Shown: positions 17,905 to 27,631, counted from the stretch's first letter. The stretch is 64,000 bases of DNA from Aquiflexum sp. TKW24L (GCF_023502205.1 NZ_JAMFLG010000005.1:124001-188000), one strand, 5' to 3'. The notes: generated by a model not told the origin, from the letters alone. Numbers and translations are program-made.

Positions 17905-18783
17905 TTAACTTCCTTCAAGGGCATTTGCACCTGCTACGATTTCCAAAATCTCATTGGTGATGGCTGCCTGACGGTTTCTATTGTACATTAATTTTAATTC
18001 CTTCAATAACTCGTTTGCGTTTTCAGTCGCTTTGTCCATGGAGGTCATTCTAGCTCCATGTTCTGAGGCATTGCTATCCAAGACCGCTTTGTAAAATTGT
18101 GTTTTCAAAGCTGTCGGTACCAAATCTTGGATTACATACTCTTTAGAAGGTTCCAAAATGTAATCGGTGTTGGTAGTTACCTTTTTTGAGGTCAAATCTT
18201 CCACACCACCCATAGGAAGAAATTGTTCTATTGTAATATCTTGAGTTGCTACGTTTCTGAAATGATTGTAGACCAAAACAACCCGATCGAATTGCTTGGA
18301 AAGGAAACCGTTCATTGCAAATTCAGCGATTTCTCTTACCTCATCGTATTTGACGTCAGAAAACACCCCGTAATAATCAGTTTTTGTGCTATAATTTCTT
18401 CTAGTAAAAAATTCATACGATTTTTTTCCTAGAGTAAGAATGGTCACATTTTTTCCTTTAAACTCGTTGTTTATCAGGCTCACAGTTGCCTTCATGATAT
18501 TCGAGTTAAATGCTCCGCACAGTCCTTTGTCAGAAGTCATCGAAACGACCAATATATTCTGAACAGGTCTTTGCTCGGCATAGGCAATTTCCAATTCTCC
18601 ACCCATCGCAGATACCACTTCATCCAAAATGGAGGTTAGTTTTTGGGAGTAGGGACGCATTTTGATGATCCTGTCCTGTGCCTTTCTTAGCTTTGCCGCA
18701 GCCACTAATTTCATGGCTTTGGTGATTTGCTGCGTGGAGCTAACCGAAGTGATCCTTTGCTTTACTTCCTTAAGATTGGCCAT
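17905..18783 (-). CDS. atpG: ATP synthase F1 gamma subunit
   Basis: The central rotor shaft of F1 (292 residues). The N-terminal helix MANLKEVKQRITSVSSTQQITKAMKLVAAAKLRKAQ and the C-terminal helix with ARMTSMDKATENANELL and YNRNRQAAITNEILEIVAGANAL are diagnostic. It is the last gene of the leftward atpB-E-F-H-A-G run. The beta and epsilon genes that usually follow gamma are absent; a terminator and a convergent gene occupy that position. Confidence 0.97.
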   Translation of the reverse strand: MANLKEVKQRITSVSSTQQITKAMKLVAAAKLRKAQDRIIKMRPYSQKLTSILDEVVSAMGGELEIAYAEQRPVQNILVVSMTSDKGLCGAFNSNIMKATVSLINNEFKGKNVTILTLGKKSYEFFTRRNYSTKTDYYGVFSDVKYDEVREIAEFAMNGFLSKQFDRVVLVYNHFRNVATQDITIEQFLPMGGVEDLTSKKVTTNTDYILEPSKEYVIQDLVPTALKTQFYKAVLDSNASEHGARMTSMDKATENANELLKELKLMYNRNRQAAITNEILEIVAGANALEGS

Positions 18784-18814
18784 ATTATTCTTCTGTGAGA
18801 AAAGAAACTTAAAA

Positions 18815-18845
18815 GCAGTAAGAAAGACTCAACCTTTCTTACTGC
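18815..18845 (-). terminator. Hairpin between atpA and atpG
   Basis: A perfect 12-bp stem GCAGTAAGAAAG/CTTTCTTACTGC with a 7-nt loop, followed on the minus strand by TTTTAAGTTTC. It lies in the 76-bp gap after the atpA stop. It may act as a partial terminator or RNA stabiliser inside the operon. Confidence 0.65.
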
Positions 18846-18859
18846 TCAATTTTATTCAA

Positions 18860-20440
18860 TTATAGTTTTGCGAATTTCACGGACAAATCCTTTGCAGCAA
18901 CTTCAAGGATTTTTCCGGCAGCATCGATATCATTTTTAAGTATCAATTCCAATGCTTCAGGATGGCTGCTCTTCAACAAGTTGTAGAATTCTCTCTCAAA
19001 TTGTCTCGCATTTTCAGGGGCAATAGAATCCATGAATCCTTTGGTGGAGACATAGATAATGGCCACCTGAAGTTCCACAGGAACTGGTGCGTATTGCGGT
19101 TGCTTCAAGATTTCCTGGTTTCTTCTACCTCTTTCGATGGTTCTCTTGGTACTGGCATCAAGGTCAGATCCAAATTTGGAGAAAGCTTCCAATTCACGGA
19201 ATTGAGCTTGGTCAAGCTTCAAAGTACCCGCTACTTTTTTCATGGATTTGATCTGAGCATTACCACCCACCCTTGACACCGAGATACCTACGTTGATCGC
19301 AGGACGAATCCCGGAGTTGAAAAGGTTGGATTCCAAGAAAATCTGACCATCTGTAATAGAGATCACGTTGGTAGGGATATAGGCAGATACGTCACCCGCT
19401 TGGGTTTCAATGATCGGAAGTGCTGTCAATGATCCTCCTCCTTTTACCAAATGCTTGATAGATTCGGGAAGGTCATTCATCTGACTTGCAATCTTGTCAG
19501 AGTTGTTGATTTTGGCAGCTCTCTCGAGAAGTCTGGAGTGAAGGTAGAAAACGTCACCCGGATATGCTTCACGTCCCGGAGGTCTTCTTAGAAGCAAAGA
19601 AACTTCTCTGTAAGCAACTGCCTGCTTAGAAAGATCATCATAAATAATCAATGCAGGACGACCGGTATCACGGATAAATTCACCGATACAGGCTCCAGTA
19701 AATGGTGCAAAAAACTGCATGGGAGCGGGGTCTGAAGCTGCAGCAGATACGATAACTGAGTATGGAAGCGCACCGCCTTTTTCTAAAGCAGAAACAATAC
19801 CTGCTACAGTAGAGGCTTTCTGTCCGATCGCCACATATATACAATATACAGGCTCACCCTTTTCGTAGTATTCCTTTTGGTTAAGAATCGTATCAATGGC
19901 TACAGCAGTCTTACCCGTTTGACGGTCACCGATGATTAGCTCACGCTGACCTCTTCCGATCGGAATCATGGAGTCAATAGCTTTGATACCTGTCTGAAGC
20001 GGCTCATTTACCGGCTGACGATAGATTACCCCTGGTGCTTTACGCTCCAAAGGCATTTCATAAAGTTCTCCTGTCAATGGACCTTTGCCATCAATAGGAT
20101 TCCCCAAAGTATCTACCACACGACCTAACATGCCATCACCCACTTTGACAGAGGCGATTTTTTTGGTTCTTTTTACATTGTCGCCTTCTTTGACAAGTTT
20201 GGAATCACCGAAAAGTACAGCACCGACATTGTCTTCCTCGAGGTTGAGGACCATTGCCTTAAGACCGTTGTCAAATTCCAATAATTCACCGGCCTGAGCT
20301 TTGGTTAGTCCATAGATCCGGGCTACCCCATCACCTACTTGGAGGACGGTTCCCACTTCTTCAAGTTCAGTAGCAGTTTTGACATTTGAGAGTTGTTCTC
20401 TCAAAATGGCCGAAACTTCATCAGGTCTTATTTGTGCCAT
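18860..20440 (-). CDS. atpA: ATP synthase F1 alpha subunit
   Basis: A non-catalytic nucleotide-binding F1 subunit, 526 residues. Walker A is GDRQTGKT at residues 171-178. The region [22 protein letters not shown] is the Walker B area, and [13 protein letters not shown] carries the conserved arginine finger. The N-terminal [17 protein letters not shown] matches the alpha-subunit crown start. It is 30 bp downstream of atpH in the leftward operon. Confidence 0.98.
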   Translation of the reverse strand: MAQIRPDEVSAILREQLSNVKTATELEEVGTVLQVGDGVARIYGLTKAQAGELLEFDNGLKAMVLNLEEDNVGAVLFGDSKLVKEGDNVKRTKKIASVKVGDGMLGRVVDTLGNPIDGKGPLTGELYEMPLERKAPGVIYRQPVNEPLQTGIKAIDSMIPIGRGQRELIIGDRQTGKTAVAIDTILNQKEYYEKGEPVYCIYVAIGQKASTVAGIVSALEKGGALPYSVIVSAAASDPAPMQFFAPFTGACIGEFIRDTGRPALIIYDDLSKQAVAYREVSLLLRRPPGREAYPGDVFYLHSRLLERAAKINNSDKIASQMNDLPESIKHLVKGGGSLTALPIIETQAGDVSAYIPTNVISITDGQIFLESNLFNSGIRPAINVGISVSRVGGNAQIKSMKKVAGTLKLDQAQFRELEAFSKFGSDLDASTKRTIERGRRNQEILKQPQYAPVPVELQVAIIYVSTKGFMDSIAPENARQFEREFYNLLKSSHPEALELILKNDIDAAGKILEVAAKDLSVKFAKL

Positions 20441-20470
20441 TATATTTTAGATTATATGATTTTCTGTAAT

Positions 20471-21031
20471 TTAATATAGTTTGACGAAATACCTTTGATT
20501 GAATTTCATCCTCATGTTTCTCAATTTTCCGCTGATAGAATCATCAAGTTGCTTGTCATTGACCTTTAGGATAAAGCCCCCGATTAAGTTTTTGTCGATT
20601 TTTTCAACCAATTCTACTTTTTGAAGCCCTGAAATTTCTTTCACAATTTCCTCAAATTGTTTTCTGAGTATTGCTGTCAAAGGTATAGTTGTGGTAACTT
20701 CCGCTACTTGAATGCCTTTGTGTTCGTTATATTGTCTTAAAAACTCCTGTGCAGTTGAAATCAGGGCACTTGATCTGTTTTTTCTGGTAACGAGATCAAA
20801 AAATGTCATACTGATTTCATTTGCCGATTTCCCAAGCAATGCTTTAAGGATATTGAATTTTTTGTCAAAGGTGATTATAGGGTTAGCCAATGCAAGACCA
20901 AATCCCCTGTTTTGTGCTGCTATAGACAGCAATCCCTTCATATCTCCTACCACTGCATCAAGGACATTTCTCTCGATGGCAAGATCTAGAATAGCTTTAG
21001 CGTATCTGGTGGCTACTTTAATTTGGGACAT
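20471..21031 (-). CDS. atpH: ATP synthase F1 delta subunit
   Basis: A stator subunit joining F1 to the b subunit, 186 residues. The N-terminal VATRYAKAILDLAIERN and the later LVEKIDKNLIGGFILKVNDKQLDDSISGKL region (beta-hairpin with the conserved GGF) are typical of delta/OSCP. The stop of atpF and the ATG of atpH are separated by 1 bp. Confidence 0.95.
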   Translation of the reverse strand: MSQIKVATRYAKAILDLAIERNVLDAVVGDMKGLLSIAAQNRGFGLALANPIITFDKKFNILKALLGKSANEISMTFFDLVTRKNRSSALISTAQEFLRQYNEHKGIQVAEVTTTIPLTAILRKQFEEIVKEISGLQKVELVEKIDKNLIGGFILKVNDKQLDDSISGKLRNMRMKFNQRYFVKLY

Positions 21032-21032
21032 A

Positions 21033-21527
21033 TTAGTTTAACTTAATGTCTTTAAGCAAATCATCCATCAATTTTTGCTGGGCTGCGTCTGTGGACAAAT
21101 TCGCTCTTAATATTTTTTCAGCGACTTCCATAGACAGAATCCCAACCTGTACCTTCACTTCTTCAAGCGCGGCTAGTTTTTCAGTATTGATCGCAGCCTT
21201 GGCACTCTCGATCATTTTTGCACCTTCAAGTTGTGCTTTTTCCTTAGCCTCATCTATCATTTGCTTGGCTGCTTCTGATGCTTTGTGAAGCATATTGTCT
21301 CTCTCGATTTTGGCTTCTTGGATGATTTTCTCATTTTCAGCCTTGAGGTTAGACATTTCATTTCTTGCTATTTCCGCAGATTTTAGCGCATGGTCAATGC
21401 TCTTTTCTCTTTCATCCAATGCAGCAAGTATGGGCTTCCATGCATATTTTGTGAGAAGGAATAAAACAATCAAAAATCCAAGTGCGGACCAGAATATCAA
21501 TCCCAATCCAGGTGTTATAAGTCCCAT
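21033..21527 (-). CDS. atpF: ATP synthase F0 b subunit
   Basis: The peripheral stalk. One N-terminal membrane helix (GLIFWSALGFLIVLFLLTKYAW) is followed by a long charged amphipathic helix rich in Ala, Glu and Lys that forms the dimeric coiled coil (164 residues). It carries the usual WKPILAALDEREKSIDHAL segment. It lies between atpE and atpH, with a hairpin in the gap to atpE. Confidence 0.95.
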   Translation of the reverse strand: MGLITPGLGLIFWSALGFLIVLFLLTKYAWKPILAALDEREKSIDHALKSAEIARNEMSNLKAENEKIIQEAKIERDNMLHKASEAAKQMIDEAKEKAQLEGAKMIESAKAAINTEKLAALEEVKVQVGILSMEVAEKILRANLSTDAAQQKLMDDLLKDIKLN

Positions 21528-21577
21528 TTTGATCTAATTTAGATAAATAACTTGCTTGTTCAATAAATCAAAAGAAA

Positions 21578-21600
21578 GGGATTGGCCTAGCGCCAATCCC
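21578..21600 (-). terminator. Hairpin directly downstream of atpE
   Basis: A 9-bp perfect stem GGGATTGGC/GCCAATCCC with loop CTAGC, followed on the minus strand by TTTCTTTTG. It starts 13 bp after the atpE stop, inside the operon. It may protect an atpE-ending transcript and so raise c-subunit supply. Confidence 0.7.
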
Positions 21601-21613
21601 TATACTATTTTTG

Positions 21614-21868
21614 TTAGAAAGTGTAATCACCCAAAGCAATAAGTAGACAAACTACCACCGCAAACAGGGAAACCACCTCAATAAGAGCAGCGATGATCAA
21701 CATGGCAGTCTGGATTTTTCCAGCTGCTTCAGGCTGACGGGCAATGCCCTCCATAGCTTGGCCACCGATTCTACCGATACCTAGACCTGCGCCAATCGCA
21801 ACAATTCCAGCACCGATACCAGCACCCATCAGTGCAAATCCGGCAGTTAATAAGATTGAAGTTAACAT
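21614..21868 (-). CDS. atpE: ATP synthase F0 c subunit
   Basis: The proteolipid of the rotor ring, 84 residues, two membrane helices. The glycine-rich first helix (GAGIGAGIVAIGAGLGIG), the polar loop GIARQPEAAGKIQ and the ion-binding Glu64 in ALIEVVSLF are clear. The Gln/Ser pattern of sodium-binding c subunits is not obvious, so proton coupling is the default reading. Confidence 0.97.
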   Translation of the reverse strand: MLTSILLTAGFALMGAGIGAGIVAIGAGLGIGRIGGQAMEGIARQPEAAGKIQTAMLIIAALIEVVSLFAVVVCLLIALGDYTF

Positions 21869-21906
21869 ACGTGTTTGATTTATAAATTGAACAAAATAAT
21901 TACTGA

Positions 21907-22932
21907 TTAATGATGATCATGCTCTGCCACTGCCAAGCCAATGTACATGGCTGAAAACAGGGTGAAGACATAAGCTTGAATGGTGGCAACCAAGATTTCA
22001 ATAAAGTTGATAAAAACCACCATGATGGTACTAGCCACACCGACTGCCATTGACTCAAATACAAATATCAAAGCAATGAAACTCAGGATCACGATGTGAC
22101 CTGCGGTAATCGCCACAAACAATCGGACCATCAAGGCAAATGGCTTGGTAAACAATCCGATGATTTCGACCGGCACAATGATCAATAACAAAGGAACAGG
22201 TACTCCCGGAGTTGCAAATACGTGTTTCCAGTAGTCTTTATTTCCATTGACATTGGTAATGATAAAGGTGAAAATGGCAAGGGTAAATGTCAAAGCAATG
22301 TTTCCTGTAAAATTGGCTGCTTCAGGAAAGAGGCCAAGGATGTTACCTACCCAAATAAAGAAAAACAGGGTCAACAGGTAAGGAGTAAATTTCCGGTATT
22401 TTTTGTGACCAATATTCGGAAGGGCGATTTCGTCCCTAACAAAAATCACAATAGGTTCGATGAATGAAGCAATTCCTTTTGGCGCAGCTCCAGGATTTCT
22501 TTTATAAAAATTTGCTGATTTGAGCATGAGAAAAAGCAAAACAGCAATAACAATAAACATCATCGCTACATTCTTGGTGATCGAAAAATCATAGAATGTC
22601 CTTGAAGGATCAGCTGCCGATAGTTTGTAATTCTCATCAATATAATAGCCGCCAACACCATAATCTTTTCCGAATTTATGGGTTTCGTGGTTCTGAAAAT
22701 TTGATGATAAGAAAAATTCCAAACCCTGATCTGGAGAATAAATGATGACCGGTAAAGGGAGGGTAACATGTGTATGACCGATGGTAGCAAAATGCCACTC
22801 ATAATTGTCCATAACGTGTGGAAGGATAAACCCCGTCTTGCTTTCACCGTCTCCGGCTGCGTGGACTGGATTTGAAAAACCTAGCCAAAATATTGACAAT
22901 AAAATACTTAGGCAAAGAAATTTACGGGCCAT
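21907..22932 (-). CDS. atpB: ATP synthase F0 a subunit
   Basis: The stator channel subunit. The essential arginine is in ALMVRLFVAITAGH. Compared with the E. coli subunit it has a long N-terminal extension with a signal-like segment (MARKFLCLSILLSIFWLGF...VHAAG) and about 90 exported residues before the first core helix, a known feature of Bacteroidota a subunits. The ATG at 22932 was taken rather than the TTG one codon earlier. Five or six membrane helices follow, ending in a His-rich tail. Confidence 0.95.
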   Translation of the reverse strand: MARKFLCLSILLSIFWLGFSNPVHAAGDGESKTGFILPHVMDNYEWHFATIGHTHVTLPLPVIIYSPDQGLEFFLSSNFQNHETHKFGKDYGVGGYYIDENYKLSAADPSRTFYDFSITKNVAMMFIVIAVLLFLMLKSANFYKRNPGAAPKGIASFIEPIVIFVRDEIALPNIGHKKYRKFTPYLLTLFFFIWVGNILGLFPEAANFTGNIALTFTLAIFTFIITNVNGNKDYWKHVFATPGVPVPLLLIIVPVEIIGLFTKPFALMVRLFVAITAGHIVILSFIALIFVFESMAVGVASTIMVVFINFIEILVATIQAYVFTLFSAMYIGLAVAEHDHH

Positions 22933-22950
22933 CAAATGATTTTTTAGTAC

Positions 22951-23337
22951 CTAATTCGGATTTGGGCGCAATTTAGCTAGAAGCGTGTAGATATCAAACA
23001 ATAAGTAAAAGAAATAAATGATAAAGAAATTGACCACAAACAGAATTTTATTTTCAACTCCTAGGATCAGCATGATGGCTATAAAGCCTATACTTGCCAG
23101 CAACCTAATACCAATAGAGCCCAATAGGATATTGACAGAATTATCTTTGCTTAACTGCAACAAGTAATGTGTAAACATTCCGGTAAGCCAAGTTAATAAT
23201 ATGAAAAACGAAAGAATTGTCCAGAGGCTTTCATGGACCCATTCTGGTTTTATGTATTCCTGAAGAAGATAAAATATTCCTCCAATCAGGAGGGAAAAAA
23301 GCAACAGTTTGATGGTAAGAATCTTAATGGCCTTCAT
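22951..23337 (-). CDS. Small membrane protein of the atp cluster (AtpI-like position)
   Basis: 128 residues with four predicted membrane helices and little hydrophilic sequence. It lies between the AtpZ gene and atpB, 18 bp from atpB, where Bacteroidota atp operons carry an unnamed membrane protein. By position and topology it may be the AtpI counterpart that helps assemble the c ring or supplies Mg2+, but no sequence motif proves this. Confidence 0.65.
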   Translation of the reverse strand: MKAIKILTIKLLLFSLLIGGIFYLLQEYIKPEWVHESLWTILSFFILLTWLTGMFTHYLLQLSKDNSVNILLGSIGIRLLASIGFIAIMLILGVENKILFVVNFFIIYFFYLLFDIYTLLAKLRPNPN

Positions 23338-23361
23338 TGGAACCGATTTGAGCCCGCAAAG

Positions 23362-23622
23362 CTAATTGTTTTTGCGATTTCTCTCGGATTTATCATCGTT
23401 TTTGAGATTAACATACAGGTTGTAAAAAGAAATCAAAACCGATAGCAGGCAAAAAAGCAAAATCCAGACAGGGAATTTCATCTCGCTTTTTTGTTGCAGG
23501 TACCAACCAAACCACGTCCCGGCCCCGATGATGACAAAGAGCTGGAATGAAAGGCCTATATATTTTAGATACGTGGGCGGATCAGACGGATTGTAATTGT
23601 TTTTGGGGTTTTTCTTCAGCAT
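23362..23622 (-). CDS. atpZ: AtpZ/AtpI family protein
   Basis: 86 residues with two membrane helices. The segment YLKYIGLSFQLFVIIGAGTWFGWYL followed by a second helix and a charged tail is the AtpZ/AtpI pattern. AtpZ-type proteins accompany F0 genes and are linked to ATP synthase assembly or divalent-ion supply. Its start lies 41 bp inside the 3' end of the bactofilin gene, so the cytoskeletal gene and the ATP synthase cluster are translationally coupled. Confidence 0.8.
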   Translation of the reverse strand: MLKKNPKNNYNPSDPPTYLKYIGLSFQLFVIIGAGTWFGWYLQQKSEMKFPVWILLFCLLSVLISFYNLYVNLKNDDKSERNRKNN

Positions 23623-24010
23623 CAGTGTTTTTGGAAACTACCATCCCTTTGGATACCATCTGACATTTGCCATTGAATACCGCACCGTTTTCCACAATCA
23701 GCTTCTGGGTGGTGATGTTTCCATTGATGATGGCGGTTTTGGTTAAATACAAAGTGCCTGAGCAAAAAACTTCACCATCAATTTTCCCGGAGATTTCTGC
23801 TTCAGGAGCAGTGATGTTACCTTTGATCAAAGCAGAGTCACCTACAACGATTTTGGTCTTGGACTCAACCAAACCCTCTAGTTGACCTTCAATCCTGATA
23901 TTTCCAGCCGCTGAGATGTCCCCGGTGATTTTGGTTTCTCTGGAAATGACATTGGTAGAACTGACCATGTCTGCTACCGATTTTTTTTCTTCTGTCTTGT
24001 TATTGAACAT
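23582..24010 (-). CDS. Bactofilin (polymer-forming cytoskeletal protein)
   Basis: A 142-residue protein with a short flexible head, a right-handed beta-helix core made of short repeats (GDISAAGNIRIEGQLEG; VGDSALIKGNITAPEAEISG; LTKTAIINGNITTQ) and a disordered Gln-rich tail. This is the bactofilin fold; these proteins polymerise under the membrane and position cell-wall enzymes. The gene starts 2 bp after the stop of a LytM/M23 peptidase gene, a pairing known from several bacteria where the bactofilin and peptidase shape the cell together. Confidence 0.92.
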   Translation of the reverse strand: MFNNKTEEKKSVADMVSSTNVISRETKITGDISAAGNIRIEGQLEGLVESKTKIVVGDSALIKGNITAPEAEISGKIDGEVFCSGTLYLTKTAIINGNITTQKLIVENGAVFNGKCQMVSKGMVVSKNTDAEEKPQKQLQSV

Positions 24011-24012
24011 AG

Positions 24013-24885
24013 CTAATCAAAAGTGATGAATTCCTGAGGATTAAGAGGTGTACCTTTGTACCACAATTCGAAATGAAGATGCTGACCGGTGGTGAGTTCT
24101 CCGGTATTTCCAATAATGGAGATGATCTCTCCTGCACGGACGAGGTCTCCTACTTTTTTCAATATTACCGAATTATGTTTATAAATTGAAATCAATTCAT
24201 TGGAATGTTGGACACTGAGAATGTATCCCGTATCCAGTGTCCAAGAGGCCAATATAACTGTCCCATCGGCTATCGCCATGACCGGCTCATTTTCTTTTGC
24301 CACGATATCCACTCCAAAGTGATCTTCCTGTGGCGCAAAGACGGCTGTTAAGACCCCCTTTACAGGAGTGAAGAAAAATGTTTCGGCAAAGGAAGTGCTG
24401 GAAATTCCGATAGGATTTGAATTTTCAATAGTCGCACTTTTGAATTCATCCAAGATACTTAGGGTAGCTTCGCTAGGTGAGAAATTAGCAGAACCGGGAG
24501 ATGCAGATTGAGCAGCATTAGGAACCGATTCTTCCAATCCAATAGAATCAAGCGCTTCGTTTCCGCTGATGATGCCTTGGATATTTGCCAGATAAGCATC
24601 TTTCTGACTGACGGCTATCGACAGGGAATCCACAATATCTGAGAGCATCAGGATATTGGCCGTATTTTCTGTTTCCATATATACAGGATCAAACCACTGT
24701 CTTAAGATGGTCCTTGTCAATACAAGAGAGATAAAAAATATCACAGAAAGAGACAATACGCCTAAGATTATCGCCCTCGAAAAAGAGACATTGAATGATC
24801 CTACGACAGAAAAATCCTGTTTTTTTCGGATGACAATGAGGTATTTCTCAGTCAGCCAGTTCCTAATTTTTATCCTGATACTCAA
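24013..24885 (-). CDS. M23 (LytM) family metallopeptidase, membrane anchored
   Basis: A probable peptidoglycan endopeptidase. One N-terminal membrane helix (about residues 33-58) is followed by a periplasmic linker and the M23 domain with zinc motifs HFGVDI (HxxxD) and HLHFE (HxH). It is 290 residues. The start is TTG at 24885: the upstream frame contains no ATG or GTG before a stop, so TTG is the best choice. It heads the leftward block with bactofilin and the atp genes and is divergent from the PorW/SprE-like gene. Confidence 0.88.
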   Translation of the reverse strand: MSIRIKIRNWLTEKYLIVIRKKQDFSVVGSFNVSFSRAIILGVLSLSVIFFISLVLTRTILRQWFDPVYMETENTANILMLSDIVDSLSIAVSQKDAYLANIQGIISGNEALDSIGLEESVPNAAQSASPGSANFSPSEATLSILDEFKSATIENSNPIGISSTSFAETFFFTPVKGVLTAVFAPQEDHFGVDIVAKENEPVMAIADGTVILASWTLDTGYILSVQHSNELISIYKHNSVILKKVGDLVRAGEIISIIGNTGELTTGQHLHFELWYKGTPLNPQEFITFD

Positions 24886-24991
24886 ACTTGCGCGATTTGG
24901 GTTGATGTCGTAAAAATATAATATTATTCGTAAGCGTTTATTAATTTACATCATTTCAAGTAATTTGGGCGTTCAAAGCCTTTGGCTCCAC

Positions 24992-27631
24992 ATGAATAAA
25001 ATCAATTACCTTCTTCTGTTTCTTTTTGCGCTAGCAGTGATGGCCTGCTCCTCGGAGAAGAATACCTTTACCAATAGGCTGTTCCACAATACAACTGCAA
25101 AATACAACGCATATTATTATGCCGATGAAAAAATCCGGGAATTGGAGACAGGCATTGCCAACAACCACCGGGAGGATTTCAGTCAGGTCCTTCCGGTTTT
25201 TTATACAATCGACAGCGCATTTATAGAAACCAATGAGGAGCTGTTGGAGGAAGTAAGGTCTTTTGCCTCCAAAGCGGTGGATTGGCATAGGATCTCCAAA
25301 TGGGTCGGTCCAAGTTATTTCCTTATCGGGATGGCGGATTATTACGAAGCCAATTTTGACGATGCCTCCAATACTTTCAAATACCTCAATGTAAATGGGA
25401 AGAAAAAAGACATCCGTCACCGGAGTCTGATCCAACTGATGCGTCTTTTTACAGACTTGGATAATTTTGATGATGCAACTTATGTGATCGATTTCCTTTC
25501 AAAGGAATCAGGGATCAGTTCTGAAAACAAATTCCTTCTCTACAAAACGCTCGCCTACTATTACCATAAAAGGGGAGAGCTGAATGGCAAAATCGGAGCT
25601 TTGGACAAATCCCTAAGCCATACCAAAGACAAAAAAGAAAAATCCAGAATCAATTTCATCCTTGGCCAGCTTTACCAAAAAGAAGGCATCGACGCCTTGG
25701 CCTATGATTACTATAACAAAGCCCTAAGGGGGAATCCTCCCTATGAGCGGAGTTTCTTTGCGCAGCTGTATGCACAGCAGGTAGCGGAACTCAATAAGAC
25801 CAAAGACATCGAAAAAGTCAGAAGTTACTTTGACGGCTTGTATAAAGACAGCAAAAACAAAGACCTGAAAGATGTCATTCTCTTCGAAAAGGCAAAATTT
25901 GAATTGAAGCAAGACGAAATTGAAGCTGCCGAGCAGCTTTTGATCCGGGCAGCAAAAGAAGAAAGCCAAAATCCTATCCAAAAAGGCTATATCTACGAAA
26001 AACTCGCCATGATCAATTTTGACAAAAAAAATGATTTCAGGGCAGCCAAGTTTTACCTAGACAGTGCTTTGGTGAGCTTCAGACCGACGGATCCACTCTT
26101 TCAAGATATTACTGATAGAAAAGAAATTCTGGACAATTATGTATTCCACTATGATATTGTCACCAAAAATGACAGCCTTCTTCTTCTCACCGAACTGAGT
26201 ATCGAGGCCCAAACTTTGATTGCTGAAAATTTCATCAAACAGGAGGAAGAGCGCCTTCTGAGTGAAGCTGCTGCAAAAGACAATAAAAAACCTTCCGGAA
26301 TATTTGACAACCTTCTGGCTTTTGGAGGTAGGGGCGGTAGCGGAGAATCATTTTATTTCGACAATTCACTCGCGGTCCAGCAGGGTTCCATTGATTTCAA
26401 CAGGAATTGGGGCAACAGACCCCTTCAGGATAATTGGAGGAGAACAAGCCAAAATTTCCAAACTTCCTCCACCCGAACCAATACTAACTTGCCGGCTGCT
26501 ACTGAAACCGACTCGACATCAATGGAAGAGAATTCCATATTATCCCAAATCCCAACTGCCGAGGAGCTTTTGTCCAAAATCCCAAGCAATCCCGATCAGA
26601 TCAAGGAAATGAAGTTGGAATTGGAACGATCTTATTTTGAGTTAGGAAAAATTTTGTTTTTTGACCTGAAAAATCCTCCGATCAGCATCGACAACCTCGA
26701 AAGCCTGATTACCAAATATCCGAATACCATCAAAAAACCGGAGGCGTATTATATCCTTTACCTTGCAAATAAAGAAACAGGAGGAAATACGGATATTTTT
26801 GCACAGCGGCTCAACAGGGAATTTCCGGATTCACCCTTTACCATGTCAGTCAATAATCCGGACCAAGCTTCAGGAAATGTGGCTTTTCTGGAATCCTCCA
26901 GAAATTACAAAAAGGCGTATGAGTTGTACTACAATGGTCAATATGCAGAAGCCAAATCAATGATCAGATCAACTTTGGAGGCCCATCCGCTGACAGCCAA
27001 TACCGACAGGTTACTGCTCTTGGACATCATGGTCACCGGAAAGACAGAAGATATATCGAGGTTTCAGGAAAGGCTTGAAAACTACATTCAGACGACAGAA
27101 GATGCAGGTCTCGTAGAAATGGCAAGAAAAATGCTTGGTGCATTTAAGGTGGATGAGGAACAGACAAAATCAGAAATCTCTGAAGATACTGAAGACGAAG
27201 TGCAGGAAGAATCCGTTACAATAGAAGGTGAAGACGAAGAAATGAAATCTGAAACAGAATCACCCTATAAAAATAATCCTAACCAAACACATATATTTGT
27301 CATCGTTCTCGGAGCAGATAAATCAAGCGAATCCAAAAACCTTCTCGCAAACTTGGAAGGATTCCACAATGAGAATTTCAAAGGATCAAGACTCCGAACC
27401 GGAAACATGAACTTAAGTAGGGAAAATACGATTTTCATTGTCAGTCCATTTATCTCTGCACAAAAGGGTATCGAGTACCGGGAAATATTCAAAGAAAATT
27501 TCAAAAACGAATCATTGACTGACGAAGACAAAGCAAACTGCTTTCTGATTTCGATCGAAAATTTCCAAGAGCTCAACAAAAGGAAAAATCTGGACGAATA
27601 CCGGGATTTCTACACCAAGACCTATTATTGA
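24992..27631 (+). CDS. Type IX secretion-associated TPR lipoprotein, PorW/SprE-like
   Basis: A large (879-residue) lipoprotein. The ATG at 24992 starts a signal peptide ending in the lipobox AVMACSS. Directly after it NTFTNRLFHNTTAKYNAYY matches the conserved N-terminal region of PorW/SprE lipoproteins, which are needed for type IX secretion and gliding in Bacteroidota. TPR-like helices fill about residues 90-420, then a Ser/Thr/Asn-rich linker, more helical repeats, an acidic stretch (residues about 725-760) and a small C-terminal domain (THIFVIVLGADKSSESKNLL). The next gene encodes a penicillin-binding protein, about 200 bp downstream. Confidence 0.85.
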   Translation: MNKINYLLLFLFALAVMACSSEKNTFTNRLFHNTTAKYNAYYYADEKIRELETGIANNHREDFSQVLPVFYTIDSAFIETNEELLEEVRSFASKAVDWHRISKWVGPSYFLIGMADYYEANFDDASNTFKYLNVNGKKKDIRHRSLIQLMRLFTDLDNFDDATYVIDFLSKESGISSENKFLLYKTLAYYYHKRGELNGKIGALDKSLSHTKDKKEKSRINFILGQLYQKEGIDALAYDYYNKALRGNPPYERSFFAQLYAQQVAELNKTKDIEKVRSYFDGLYKDSKNKDLKDVILFEKAKFELKQDEIEAAEQLLIRAAKEESQNPIQKGYIYEKLAMINFDKKNDFRAAKFYLDSALVSFRPTDPLFQDITDRKEILDNYVFHYDIVTKNDSLLLLTELSIEAQTLIAENFIKQEEERLLSEAAAKDNKKPSGIFDNLLAFGGRGGSGESFYFDNSLAVQQGSIDFNRNWGNRPLQDNWRRTSQNFQTSSTRTNTNLPAATETDSTSMEENSILSQIPTAEELLSKIPSNPDQIKEMKLELERSYFELGKILFFDLKNPPISIDNLESLITKYPNTIKKPEAYYILYLANKETGGNTDIFAQRLNREFPDSPFTMSVNNPDQASGNVAFLESSRNYKKAYELYYNGQYAEAKSMIRSTLEAHPLTANTDRLLLLDIMVTGKTEDISRFQERLENYIQTTEDAGLVEMARKMLGAFKVDEEQTKSEISEDTEDEVQEESVTIEGEDEEMKSETESPYKNNPNQTHIFVIVLGADKSSESKNLLANLEGFHNENFKGSRLRTGNMNLSRENTIFIVSPFISAQKGIEYREIFKENFKNESLTDEDKANCFLISIENFQELNKRKNLDEYRDFYTKTYY

